Part shown: positions 29,015 to 37,581 of the stretch, piece by piece | Layout of the letters: each line of letters begins with the position of its first letter | Numbering within the stretch: position 1 is the first letter of the stretch | Assembly: GCF_029338315.1 (NCBI RefSeq) | Contig: NZ_CP119794.1 | Span: forward strand, 310,001-374,000 | Direction: 5' to 3' | Origin: Haloarcula regularis | Lineage (GTDB): Archaea; Halobacteriota; Halobacteria; Halobacteriales; Haloarculaceae | Length of the DNA: 64,000 nucleotides | Position numbers and translations under genes: made by a program | Notes under the pieces: generated by a model | Seen by the model: the letters and a program-made list of their open reading frames with translations, nothing else | What the model was told of the DNA's origin: nothing | Database searches by the model: none

Positions 29015-31594
29015 CTATTCGGGCGTCGCGGCCTCGCCGGCGGCCGCGTCCGGCACCACCCGGGAGAGGCGCATCGCGTTGCCCGTGACCCCGAGGGTCA
29101 TCCCCGCGTCGCCGGCGAGGACGGCCAGCCAGATTGGGACGTAGCCGAAGGGCACCGCCAGCGCGAGGCCCGCCTTCACCGCGAGGCTGGCGCCGATGTT
29201 CTGTTTGATGACGCCGTTGGTCTTCCCGGCGAGTTCGTACAGGTAGGGCAGTTTCGTGAGGTCGTCGCTCAACAGTGCGACGTCTGCCGTCTCGATGGCG
29301 GTGTCGGTCCCCGCGGCCCCCATCGCTATCCCGACCGTCGCCGTCGTCAGCGCCGGCGCGTCGTTGATGCCGTCGCCGACCATGGCGACGTCGCCGTACG
29401 CCTCGGCCAGGGACTCGACGGCCGCGACCTTCTCGTCGGGGAGCAGCTCGGCCCGGTACTCGTCGACGCCGACCGCGTCGGCGATTGCGCGCGCCGTCCG
29501 TTCGTTGTCCCCGGTCAGCATGACCGTGTGCTCGACGCCGAGCTGTTTGAGTCGGCGGACCGTCGCTGCGGCTTCCGGGCGCAGATCGTCGGCCACCGCG
29601 ATGACGCCCTCCAGTTCGTCCTCGGTCCCGACGAGGACGACGGTCTTCCCCTCTGCCTGGAGCGCCGGGACCGTCTCCTCGAGCAGGTCGAGACAGTTGT
29701 TCCGGTCGCACATCGCCTGTGCGGTCCGGGTGACGACGCCGCCGTCGGTTGTCGCGTGGACGTGCGAGAGGTCGAAGCCCAGCTCGTCGAACAGCCCCGG
29801 TTTGCCCGCGTAGTGCGGGGTCCCGTCGAGGTCGGCGCGGACGCCCTTGCCGGTGATGCTCTCGAACTGGTCGACCGCCGGTTCGGGCTCGGTGCCGTCG
29901 GCGGTAGTGAGGATGGCCTCGCCGATGGGGTGCTCGCTGCGCCGTTCGAGGCCGCGGGCACACTGGAGCACCTCTGCCTCGGTGTTCCCGTTCAGCGGGA
30001 CGACGTCGGTGACCGTGAGCTCGCCCCGGGTGAGCGTCCCGGTCTTGTCGAAGGCCACGACGTCGACGGCCCCCATGGCCTCGATGTGGCGTCCGCCCTT
30101 GACGAGCACACCGTTCTTCGCGGCGCTCGTGATGCCCGAGACGACCGACACCGGCGTCGAGATGACGAACGCGCACGGGCACGCGAGGACCAGGAGGGTG
30201 AGCCCGTAGACCACGGCCGTCGCCCAGGTCACACCCAGGACCGCCGGTGCGCCGACGGTCACGAGGACGGCGAAGGTCACGACCGCGGGCGTGTACCGGT
30301 CCGCGAACCGCTCGACGAACTGCTCGCGCTCGGTCCGGTTCGACTGGGCGTCCTCGACCATCTCGACGATCCGCGAGAGCGTGCTCTGGGCGGCCGCCGA
30401 GGTCACCTCGACCTCCAGGTACCCGCCCTCGTTCAGGGACCCGGCGTACACCTCGTCGCCGACCGTCTTGTCGACCGGGACGCTCTCGCCGGTGATGGGC
30501 GACTGGTCGACGGCGCTGTCGCCCTCGACGACGGTGCCGTCCATCGGGATGGTCTCGCCGGGGCGGACGACGACCACGTCGCCGACGTCGACGGCCTCGA
30601 CAGGGACCGTCGATTCCCCGTCGCCGTCGAGGACCGTCGCCTCGTCCGGCGAGAGGTCCATCAGCTCGCGCAGCGAGTCGCGGGCCTGTTCCATGGAGTA
30701 TCGTTCCAGGAGCTCGGCGATGCTAAACAGGACCGCCAGCGTCGCAGCCTCGAAGTACAGGGCCTCGCCGAAGGCCAGGCTAGCGACGATGGCGCCCAGT
30801 ATCGCCACCGACATCAGGAAGTCGATGTCGAGGTTCCGGTTGCGCGCCGAGTAGTACCCGTTCCGGAGAATCGCCTGCCCGCCGACGGCGACGGCGACGA
30901 GGAAGAGGCCGTCGGCCGGCGACAGGCCCGTCCCCAGCACCGGGCCAAACTGCTCGTTCAGCTCCGGCACGACGAACTCCAACATCAACCCGAGCGTGGC
31001 CACGGCGGCGCTCGCCCAGGTCTTCTGTGCCCTGGGCCCCGTCCAGATGCTGGCAGTCCCGTCGCCGTCGGCCGTGTCGTCGTCACGACCGGTCACCTCG
31101 TACCCTGCCCGCTCGACCGCTGCCACGATGTCGTCGATGCTAGCTTGTGCCGTCTCGTACTCGACGTCGACCGTCCCCGTCGTCGGGAACGTCTCGTACT
31201 CCAGGACGCCGGACACCCCGTCCAGGGCGTGCTCGACTTTCCCGGCACAGGAGCCACAGTCCATCTCGGGGACCGACAGCGTCGTCGTCTCGACGCCCTG
31301 GACCGTGGCGCTGTACCCCGCGCTCCGGATTCGCTCGCCGATAGCCGCCGGCGAGGTCTGGTCCCCGTCGTACCGGACGACGAGCGTCCCGGCCGTCACC
31401 TGTGGGTCGACGTCCTCGATACCGGACAGTGTCCGGACGCTCGACTCGACTTTCCCCGCACACGAGGGGCAGTCCATCTCCGGGACGGCAAAGCGGACGG
31501 TCGACGCGTCACCGACGGCGTCGTCGTGCGCATTCGTCCCTCGCCGACTTCGTCCACCGCCGCTCCCGGATGGCTCTCGACCGTCGGCAGTCAT
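29015..31594 (-). CDS. zntA: Heavy-metal P1B-type ATPase, Zn/Cd class
   Basis: 859-residue metal-exporting ATPase. Two N-terminal HMA metal-binding domains carry MDCPSCAGKVE and MDCGSCAGKVE. The membrane core follows, with the TM6 motif ACPCAFVISTPVSVV. P domain has AFDKTGTLTRGE; N domain has RRSEHPIGEAI; hinge has GDGINDAPAL. The CPC followed by VISTP, and GDAGMTLGVTGNAMRL in the last helix, match the Zn/Cd/Pb (P1B-2) subgroup better than Cu pumps (usually GLATP). A TATAAAT at 31634-31640 gives a short leader; an AAGTACTT palindrome (31649-31656) sits just upstream. Symbol by subgroup, not proven. Confidence 0.88.
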   Translation of the reverse strand: MTADGREPSGSGGGRSRRGTNAHDDAVGDASTVRFAVPEMDCPSCAGKVESSVRTLSGIEDVDPQVTAGTLVVRYDGDQTSPAAIGERIRSAGYSATVQGVETTTLSVPEMDCGSCAGKVEHALDGVSGVLEYETFPTTGTVDVEYETAQASIDDIVAAVERAGYEVTGRDDDTADGDGTASIWTGPRAQKTWASAAVATLGLMLEFVVPELNEQFGPVLGTGLSPADGLFLVAVAVGGQAILRNGYYSARNRNLDIDFLMSVAILGAIVASLAFGEALYFEAATLAVLFSIAELLERYSMEQARDSLRELMDLSPDEATVLDGDGESTVPVEAVDVGDVVVVRPGETIPMDGTVVEGDSAVDQSPITGESVPVDKTVGDEVYAGSLNEGGYLEVEVTSAAAQSTLSRIVEMVEDAQSNRTEREQFVERFADRYTPAVVTFAVLVTVGAPAVLGVTWATAVVYGLTLLVLACPCAFVISTPVSVVSGITSAAKNGVLVKGGRHIEAMGAVDVVAFDKTGTLTRGELTVTDVVPLNGNTEAEVLQCARGLERRSEHPIGEAILTTADGTEPEPAVDQFESITGKGVRADLDGTPHYAGKPGLFDELGFDLSHVHATTDGGVVTRTAQAMCDRNNCLDLLEETVPALQAEGKTVVLVGTEDELEGVIAVADDLRPEAAATVRRLKQLGVEHTVMLTGDNERTARAIADAVGVDEYRAELLPDEKVAAVESLAEAYGDVAMVGDGINDAPALTTATVGIAMGAAGTDTAIETADVALLSDDLTKLPYLYELAGKTNGVIKQNIGASLAVKAGLALAVPFGYVPIWLAVLAGDAGMTLGVTGNAMRLSRVVPDAAAGEAATPE

Positions 31595-31816
31595 AGCTGT
31601 ATCTAGCCGACGCCCGGTTATTAAGTTGGCTGCTATAAATCGCCGTTGAAGTACTTAAGAATATTATATTGCGGGAGATGGATTATTAATCCAGCCGTCG
31701 TTATCCGAGCAGTACTCGTGCGATCCGGGGGTCTCGACGGCCGGTGAATCTGTCGCCGTCGGCGAGACGATCATCAGCCACTCTGCCCCGGTCCGCGGGG
31801 CCGGTTGTCTTGACGG
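31595..31816. other. Intergenic region upstream of the metal ATPase
   Basis: 222 bases with no gene. It holds the ATPase TATA box (31634-31640), the 8-bp palindrome AAGTACTT (31649-31656) and an AT-rich stretch to about 31690. The palindrome lies where a metal-responsive regulator could act; the regulator is unknown. Confidence 0.4.
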
Positions 31817-32997
31817 TTAGAGTGCGTCGCTGGTCGCCGCGAGCCCCGCTTCGACGTCCACGTCGGCGCTCTGTTCGGTGAGAGCGTCGCCGAGTGCCGT
31901 CATGAGGTAGCTCACGTTCTTCGGCCGGGCGGAGTGGCCCATGCAACCGATACGCCAGATGTCCCCTCGAGGGCACCGAGACCGCTGGCGATCTCGAGGT
32001 CGTACTCGTCCAGGAGGGACTGGATGACAGCGCCGTCGTCGACGCCGTCAGGTACCCGAATCGTGTTCAGGCTGGGGAGCCAGTACGCCTCGGGGGCGTT
32101 CAGCTCGAGGCCCATCGCCTCGACGCCGGCCTTCAGCGCGCTCGCGACGGCCCGGTGTCGCTCCCACCGCTGCTCGATTCCCTCCTCGGCGACCAGGCGC
32201 AGGGCCTCCCGCAGGGCGTAGACGTTCGTGATGGGTGCGGTGTGGTGGTACGCACGCTCCTCGCCCCAGTATCCCTCCAGCAGCGAGAGGTCGAGATACC
32301 ACGAGCGGGGTGGCTGCTCGCGTGAGAGCACCTTGTCCATCGCGTCGTCGTTCAGCGTGAGCGGGCTCGCACCCGGCGGGCACGAGAGGCACTTCTGTGG
32401 CCCCGAGTAGGCGACGTCGACGTCCCACTCGTCGGCACGGAACTCCACGCCGCCCAGCGACGTCACGGTGTCAGCGACGACCAGCGCGTCGTTCTCGTGG
32501 GCGATGCTCGTGAGCTCGGGGACGGACGGCTGGAGGACCCCGGTACTGGTCTCGGCGTGGACGAAGCCGAACACGTCTGGACTGTGTTCGTCGAAGGCGG
32601 CCTCGACGTCGGCGGGGTCGAGCGGTTCCCCCCACGGTGCGTCGACGGTGACGACCTCACCGCCGGCGCGGTCGGCCATACTCGCCATCCGGTCGCCGAA
32701 GTACCCGTTGGTCGGCACGAGCATGGTGTCGCCGGGCTCGACGAGATTGCCGACGGCGGCCTCCATCGACGCCGACCCGGTGCCGGAGACGGGGATCGTC
32801 CACTGATTGTCGGTGCGGAACGTGTACCGCAGGAGGTCCTGTACCTCGTCCATGATCTCGATGAACGACGGGTCGAGGTGCCCGACAAGAGGGGTGCTCA
32901 TTGCTCGGAGGACCCGTGGGTGGACGTCACTCGGCCCAGGCCCCATCAACGTTCGGTCCGGTGGCGTGAGTTCGCCGACAGCTGGTTTCTCGACCAT
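31817..32997 (-). CDS. Class V aminotransferase, alanine-glyoxylate / serine-pyruvate type (one frame shift)
   Basis: About 393-residue PLP enzyme of the class V family. Visible blocks: LMGPGPSDVHPRVLRAMSTP at the N-terminus, SGTGSASMEAAVGNLVEPGD, HAETSTGVLQP, VADTVTSLGGVEF, and the PLP-lysine region DVAYSGPQKCLSCPPG. The frame breaks in the C run 31963-31966. One missing base there restores DIWRIGCMGHSARPKN, the conserved C-terminal motif, and a stop at 31817. The gene is therefore probably intact and the break a sequencing slip. ATG at 32997 (MVEKPAVGELTPP). The amine donor and acceptor are inferred from the family. Confidence 0.85.
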
Positions 32998-33159
32998 GCC
33001 GAACCGTTTCGACACGATACAATAAAAAAATACGACTTCGTCGGACCGTCCGGCCACTGCTGTCGACGGCAGCGCGTACACAGTGGTCTCTACGGGAGGT
33101 AGTCCGGCAAGAACCCGCGTTCGAGGACTCGGAGCGTCGGTCGGACAGCGATCCGGCGC

Positions 33160-33570
33160 ACGATCGAGGCGTCCGGTGGCGAACTCTCGGCTATCGACGT
33201 CGACCACCCTGTCGTCACCTGCAGTTTGTCGCGCGTCCTCGGCATCGGCGACGATGGAGTCGGCGTCCATCGACCGGACGGTTCCCTGCTTCAAGTAGCA
33301 CGGTCCGGTCGACGATTACGGTCTCGACGTCACTCGCCGGCATCGTGTTTATGATCGCGGACGGGACGTTACTGAATGGCCGATGTCGTGCGGATCGAGT
33401 ACCACGATGTCGGTCCGTTTTCCCACCTCGATACTTCCAATCTCCCTCTCGAGACCCAGCGCGTGGGCACCAGTGATCGTCATCTCGGATCTCGACATCA
33501 GTTCGGTCGGTTGGCGTGTAATCGACAGCCGGTCGGTGAGGTAGTGGACCGTCATAATACAGCAGTTCAA
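33160..33570 (-). pseudogene. C-terminal remnant of an amidohydrolase (MtaD/SsnA-like deaminase)
   Basis: Only the last third of a TrzN/MtaD-type amidohydrolase is recognisable, spread over three frames. ALGLEREIGSIEVGKRTDIVVLD lies in one frame (to about 33400), split here as ALGLEREIGSI and EVGKRTDIVVLD. SNVPSAIINTMPASDVETV and IVDRTVLLEAG lie in a second frame. TVRSMDADSIVADAEDA lies in a third. The metal-binding N-terminal two thirds are absent: the P450 gene's stop at 33583 lies only about a dozen bases from where the homology begins. It is a broken gene, not a simple sequencing error. Family assignment is from the C-terminal pattern only. Confidence 0.65.
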
Positions 33571-33582
33571 CTGGCTTAATTT

Positions 33583-34906
33583 TCACCGCACGTCGAGTGC
33601 TATCTCGATCGGACCGCCCGGCTTGAGGTTCGTACTGGCGATGAGGTCTGGGTCCGGGTCGGACACGAGCTCGAAGGAGTATTCGTCCAGCAGTGTCGCG
33701 AGAACGGTTTTCATCTCCATACGCGCGAATCGCATCCCGATGCAGTGACGAGGGCCGCCGCCGAACGGGAAGTATGCGTACTCTGGGCGGCCGGCGTCGC
33801 CGTCGAATCGCTCCGGACGGAACGTTTCCGGATCGTCCCACCACGCCGGGTCACGGTGGACGGCCCACTGTGGCAGGACCAGCGTCGTGCCTGCCGGGAT
33901 GTCGTATCCCTGTAACGTCACGTCGCGCTTCGCTTCCCGGAAGAACATGTACACGGGCGGATAGAGCCGCAGCGCCTCGTCGATCGCGTGCTCCAGCCGT
34001 TCGAGTTCCGGGAGGTCCCCAGCAGTTACTCGCCCGTCACAGACGGCGTCGACTTCCGCCTGAAGGTCGGCCTGTCTGTCGGGGTGTTGAGCGAGACAGA
34101 GGAGTGTGTAGGTCAGCCCAAGAGCCGTCGTCTCGTGTCCGGCGAAGAGGAACGTGACCATGTTGTCGCGGAGTTCGTCGACCGTCAGATCGCCCGCTTC
34201 GACGAACCCCACGAGGAGCGACAGCAGATCGTCGCCACGATTCTCGGGGTCTTGCTGACGCCGCTGTCGGGCCAGGTCGTCGACGAACTGCTGGAGTTTG
34301 TCGAGTTTCCGTCTGTACCGCCGGTTCGTCGGTGTCGGGAGACGGTCCGGGAGGAACGACCAGAACCGGCTCGTATCGAACCGGGTGAGAATCGCGTCCG
34401 ACGCTTCCGAGACGATTGGGTTTTCCCGCACGTCCACGCCGAACAGCGTTCGACCGAGCACGTCCATCGTTGTCGCGGTCATCGTGTCGTTGACATCGAC
34501 AACCATGCCATCACGCCACTGTTCGACTGTCTCTGCTGCAGTTGACTGCATCTCGGGGACGTACGTGTGCAACTGTTTCCGGTAGAACGCCGGTTGCACC
34601 TGCGTTCGTTGATTCTCCCACTGGTCACCACCGGACACGAACAGCCCCTCGCCCATCGCGTCTGCGAGATTCCGGGTCAACACCTCACCCTTCCCGAAGG
34701 CTTCGTGATCGTCGAGGAGCACCCGCTGGACCGCGTCCGGATGGGCGATCATACACGCATCGGTCCCGAACACCTCGTAACGTGCGACGCGACCGTACTC
34801 GTCGCGCAGTTCTTCGAAACGCCAGGATGTCGCGGCTCAAATCGATTGTGTTGCCGACAACTGGCAATCCGCGCGGACCGGGTGGGTCACTCACTTCCGA
34901 GCTCAT
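33583..34906 (-). CDS. Cytochrome P450 (one frame shift near the N-terminus)
   Basis: About 440 residues, soluble haem monooxygenase. The I-helix oxygen motif is FLFAGHETTALG; the ExxR helix is IDEALRLYPPV; the haem-thiolate loop is FPFGGGPRHCIGMRFA. The N-terminus MSSEVSDPPGPRGLPVVGN (ATG at 34906) is in another frame. Removing one T of the run at 34817-34819 joins it through FEELRDEYGRVARYEVFGTD to the long frame. It resembles haloarchaeal CYP174-type enzymes; substrate unknown, perhaps isoprenoid or carotenoid. It is divergent from a Bat-type regulator with a shared promoter. Confidence 0.9.
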
Positions 34907-34949
34907 ATACACGTGTTTTCGACACCGGGGCGCTAGCGTTTTGTCGGAC

Positions 34950-34980
34950 CTGTCCATGCCCTTTTATAATTAACGGACAG
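34950..34980. promoter_or_regulatory. Shared divergent promoter of P450 and Bat-type gene, with flanking inverted repeat
   Basis: A TATA element (CTTTTATAATTAA, about 34961-34973) reads acceptably in both directions. It is about 26 bases before the Bat-type ATG, so that message should be leaderless. CTGTCC (34950-34955) and GGACAG (34975-34980) are exact inverted arms bracketing it. A regulator bound there would block or recruit TBP/TFB for both genes. Confidence 0.5.
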
Positions 34981-34992
34981 CTATCTCGCTAA

Positions 34993-35673
34993 ATGCGGTA
35001 TCTCCAGTTACAGATCCACTTCCCGCCGGCGGCTCGCCATCGGATGCACCAATTCCTCGTTGAACAGGACTCGCTTCGTCGCGCGTACCTGCGCCACTGG
35101 AACTTCTCGAACCCCGAGTACGTCACTACCCTGCTCTATATCGTCGGGGATGTTGCGGAGGGGAAAGAGGCGTACCTCGCTGCGCTCGACACCGTCGACG
35201 ATATCCGAGAGTACGAGGTGACGCCAGTCGATGACCGCAGCTTCTACGTCTACATTCGGGAGAAACCGCAGGGATTCGCCAGTCGCCTGCGTGCTCTCCT
35301 CACCGATACTGAACTACTCGTCGTCCCACCGATCGAATACGGCACCGATGGTGAGATGCTCTTCGAGGTGGCTGGCAAACAAGATGCCCTCCAAGGGCTG
35401 GTCGCAAATCTCCCTGACCACCTTTCGGTATCGATCGACCGTCTCGGGGAATACGATGCATACCGGGAGTTGCAAGTTACAGCGTTGACCGACCGCCAAG
35501 CGGAGGTACTCGACGTCGCACGGGAACGCGGATACTACGAAATCCCGCGCCAGGCGAGCGTTCGAGAAGTCGCTGACGAGGTCGGCTGTTCGAAAAGTAC
35601 CGCCGCAAACCATCTGCGAAAGGCAGAGGCGCGACTCGTAACGCTCTACGAAGACCGTTCTACCACGAAGTGA
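34993..35673 (+). CDS. Bacterio-opsin activator (Bat) type HTH regulator
   Basis: 226 residues. N-terminal about 150 residues form the haloarchaeal Bat-associated sensor domain with no GAF or PAS. The C-terminal HTH_10 domain runs LTDRQAEVLDVARERGYYEI to ADEVGCSKSTAANHLRKAEA, the recognised Bat-type DNA-binding signature. Such proteins are transcriptional activators; the target is not known, but the shared promoter suggests the divergent P450 gene. Initiation at the ATG 34993 is supported by the TATA spacing. Confidence 0.88.
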   Translation: MRYLQLQIHFPPAARHRMHQFLVEQDSLRRAYLRHWNFSNPEYVTTLLYIVGDVAEGKEAYLAALDTVDDIREYEVTPVDDRSFYVYIREKPQGFASRLRALLTDTELLVVPPIEYGTDGEMLFEVAGKQDALQGLVANLPDHLSVSIDRLGEYDAYRELQVTALTDRQAEVLDVARERGYYEIPRQASVREVADEVGCSKSTAANHLRKAEARLVTLYEDRSTTK

Positions 35674-36063
35674 CACCCTCACCTGCCGTGAGCGGCGGGG
35701 GCTCCGGCAAGACCGGTTGCAGTGGACACAGGGATAATATCCCCGTCACGGAAGTCCAAACGTGGGGCTAACTGGTGATTGTGTCCTGTGTGTAACAGCA
35801 GACAGGGCCTATAGACGGTGTGTTCCAGGCCTACAGACGGTGTGTTGCGAGGAATTCACGAGTCGATCGAGTTGGCTCTTGACGCTCGTCCTCTGCTTTG
35901 CCCTCCTCCTCGTTCTGGACCATCTATCGATTCGACAGCTGTACGAAGATTCGATGGCTGGACGCGAACGATTTACTAGGGCTGTATCGACTCCATTTGC
36001 AATGTCAGAACGAAACGACCGACACGCCGGTGATAGCGATTCGAACCCGGGAGGCAGCTAATC
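35674..36063. other. Intergenic region before the ApbE operon
   Basis: 390 bases. Contains a 13-bp palindrome GGGATAATATCCC (35731-35743), a 22-bp imperfect tandem duplication (35806-35827 and 35828-35849, core AGACGGTGTGTT), and a TATA-like TTTACTAGG (35972-35980). A 19-codon open frame (36002-36061, MSERNDRHAGDSDSNPGGS) starts 27 bases after the TATA box and stops two bases before the next ATG. It may be a leaderless leader peptide coupled to the operon. Confidence 0.45.
36002..36061 (+). CDS. Possible 19-residue leader peptide
   Basis: ATG at 36002 lies about 27 bases after TTTACTAGG, the right spacing for a leaderless archaeal transcript. The frame encodes MSERNDRHAGDSDSNPGGS and stops at 36061. 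A GGGAGG inside its last codons could act as ribosome site for the ATG at 36064. No homologue is recognisable; it could be a fortuitous frame in a 5' leader. Confidence 0.3.
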   Translation: MSERNDRHAGDSDSNPGGS

Positions 36064-36435
36064 ATGCGTGCCCCTGTCCCCAGAAACAAACTCGTTGCCT
36101 TCACTCTTGTCGGTGCGCTCCTCACAGCTGGTGTCGCCGGGGCCCTCGCTCTGCCCGGTGGCGGCCTCGCACAGGGTGGCGTGCAGTCTGACGCACCAGA
36201 CGCGACCCCGTCGGACGCATCACAACAGGTCGCGGCTGATGCGCCGACGCCCAACCGGGACTTCACCCCAGCAGTCCAGACACAGTCTGGATACGAGGAC
36301 GAGGAACACGAGGGCGACGAACACGAAGCGAATGGTGAAGAATACGAAGCGGAACACGAGGACGACGAACACGAAGCGAATGGTGAAGAACACGAAGCGG
36401 AACACGAGGACGACGAACACGAAGCGGACGAATGA
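36064..36435 (+). CDS. Secreted His/Glu/Asp-rich repeat protein (metal-binding candidate)
   Basis: 123 residues, unknown function. Signal-peptide-like N-terminus (RNKLVAFTLVGALLTAGVAG) is followed by a Pro/Asp/Ala linker. The C-terminal about 45 residues consist of a 16-residue repeat: DEHEANGEEYEAEHED, then DEHEANGEEHEAEHED, then a partial copy. The repeat offers many His and carboxylates and would bind divalent metals or simply be a charged spacer outside the cell. The last codons overlap the ApbE start by four bases, so it is the first full-size gene of the coupled operon. The DNA repeat is 48 bases long and could vary in copy number. Confidence 0.7.
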   Translation: MRAPVPRNKLVAFTLVGALLTAGVAGALALPGGGLAQGGVQSDAPDATPSDASQQVAADAPTPNRDFTPAVQTQSGYEDEEHEGDEHEANGEEYEAEHEDDEHEANGEEHEAEHEDDEHEADE

Positions 36436-37310
36436 CCGAGATGATTGGTTCGTTCGCACCGGTCTACGACCGGTTCGGAGACAGCCACCGCGAGTTCGAC
36501 TGTTGCGATACGACGTTTCGGATCCAGGCGACAGGCATCCGGGCCGAAACTGCGGTGACTGGGGCTCGAGAAACGGCGGAGTCACTTGAAGCACAGTTGA
36601 ACGCCTTCGACGAGACGAGTGCTGTCAGCCAGCTCAACCGTGCTGGAGCGGTCGTAAACGAACACGTCGCCCGTATCGTTCGCCGTGGGCTCGAATACTA
36701 CGACCGGACCGACGAGGTGTTCGATATACAGCAGGGTCGCGTCGAACAGGACCTCAAAGCGTACCTGCGCGGTGACAGCGACACACTACCCGAGACGTTC
36801 GACAGCGGTACAGTCCACGTCGACGGCGCCACCGTCACCAGCGACATCGAACTCGACCTGAACGGGCTTGCCAAGGGCTACATCGTCGACCGAACCGCCG
36901 AGACGCTCGCGGGACTCGGCCGACGCGGGTTCGTCAGCGGTGGCGGGGATCTGTCCCCACCGACTGGACCGGTCGCCGTCGAGAGCCCGTACGACGACGA
37001 CATGCCGCTGAAGGTTCTGCACACGGACTGGCACGTCGCGACCTCCGGCGGGTACCGACGCTCGCGAAACGGCACAGACCACGTCTACGATCCGACCACC
37101 GAGACGGTCGGCGCTCGTCACGAATCTGTCACCGTCGTGGCGCGGCGAGACTGCATGGAAGCCGACGCCTTAGCGACGACGCTGGCGTCGCTCCCGCTCG
37201 CCGAGGCACGCGAGTTAGCAGTGGAGTGGGAGGGGGTTGAGGCGCTCATCATCCACGACGGCGTCTTTCGTACGACTGAGGGGTTCGACACACATGTCAT
37301 GGACACATAA
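36432..37310 (+). CDS. apbE: FAD:protein FMN transferase (ApbE)
   Basis: 292 residues. ApbE enzymes attach FMN covalently to Ser/Thr of redox proteins, using FAD and Mg. Family blocks in order: LNAFDETSAVSQLNRAG, IELDLNGLAKGYIVDRTAE, GFVSGGGDLS, HVATSGGYRRSRNGTDHVYD, and EADALATTLASLPLAEA (Mg-site Asp). No signal peptide or lipobox is visible, unlike many bacterial homologues, so it may act in the cytoplasm or leave by another route. The segment between about 90 and 130 is shorter and less conserved than usual. It overlaps the genes on both sides, fixing it in the operon. Confidence 0.9.
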   Translation: MTEMIGSFAPVYDRFGDSHREFDCCDTTFRIQATGIRAETAVTGARETAESLEAQLNAFDETSAVSQLNRAGAVVNEHVARIVRRGLEYYDRTDEVFDIQQGRVEQDLKAYLRGDSDTLPETFDSGTVHVDGATVTSDIELDLNGLAKGYIVDRTAETLAGLGRRGFVSGGGDLSPPTGPVAVESPYDDDMPLKVLHTDWHVATSGGYRRSRNGTDHVYDPTTETVGARHESVTVVARRDCMEADALATTLASLPLAEARELAVEWEGVEALIIHDGVFRTTEGFDTHVMDT

Positions 37311-37581
37311 ACAGCGGCTCACCGTCGTCGCGATCGTCGTCCTGGTCGTGGCGGTACCGATCCTCTGGCAGATCGGCGACGTCCGTGCTACCCAGGCGAC
37401 CGAGGAGAAACAGAGTGACCTGGGCACTCAGAGAGTGTCCTCGAGACAGGCACCAGCCGATTACGACGGCGACGGGACCAACGACTCCGCCGATCGGTGT
37501 CCGACGCGACCGGAGACGACGAATGGGTTCCAGGACGCGGACGGCTGTCCCGACGTCGTGGCGACGACGGGGGCCTCGTGA
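37294..37581 (+). CDS. Membrane-anchored thrombospondin type-3-like (Ca-binding) small protein
   Basis: 95 residues. One N-terminal membrane helix or uncleaved signal (LTVVAIVVLVVAVPILW), then a short stalk. A type-3 calcium repeat follows: DYDGDGTNDSADRCPTRPE, then NGFQDADGCPD, with the two Cys typical of these repeats. The chain ends DVVATTGAS. It starts 17 bases before the ApbE stop and its own stop overlaps the next ATG (TGATG). Likely faces the outside. The Thr/Gly/Ala/Ser tail faintly recalls ApbE target motifs (DxxTGAT), but the Asp is at the wrong distance. Confidence 0.7.
   Translation: MSWTHKQRLTVVAIVVLVVAVPILWQIGDVRATQATEEKQSDLGTQRVSSRQAPADYDGDGTNDSADRCPTRPETTNGFQDADGCPDVVATTGAS

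Noticed and set aside
27987-30182. Long N-terminal extension (about 410 residues) of the KDG kinase frame
   Set aside because: The extension is antisense-like Arg/Gly sequence over the P1B ATPase C-terminus. The kinase family start and a TATA box support the ATG at 28946.
35806-35849. 22-base tandem repeat as CRISPR-like
   Set aside because: Only two imperfect abutting copies, no spacers and no cas genes.
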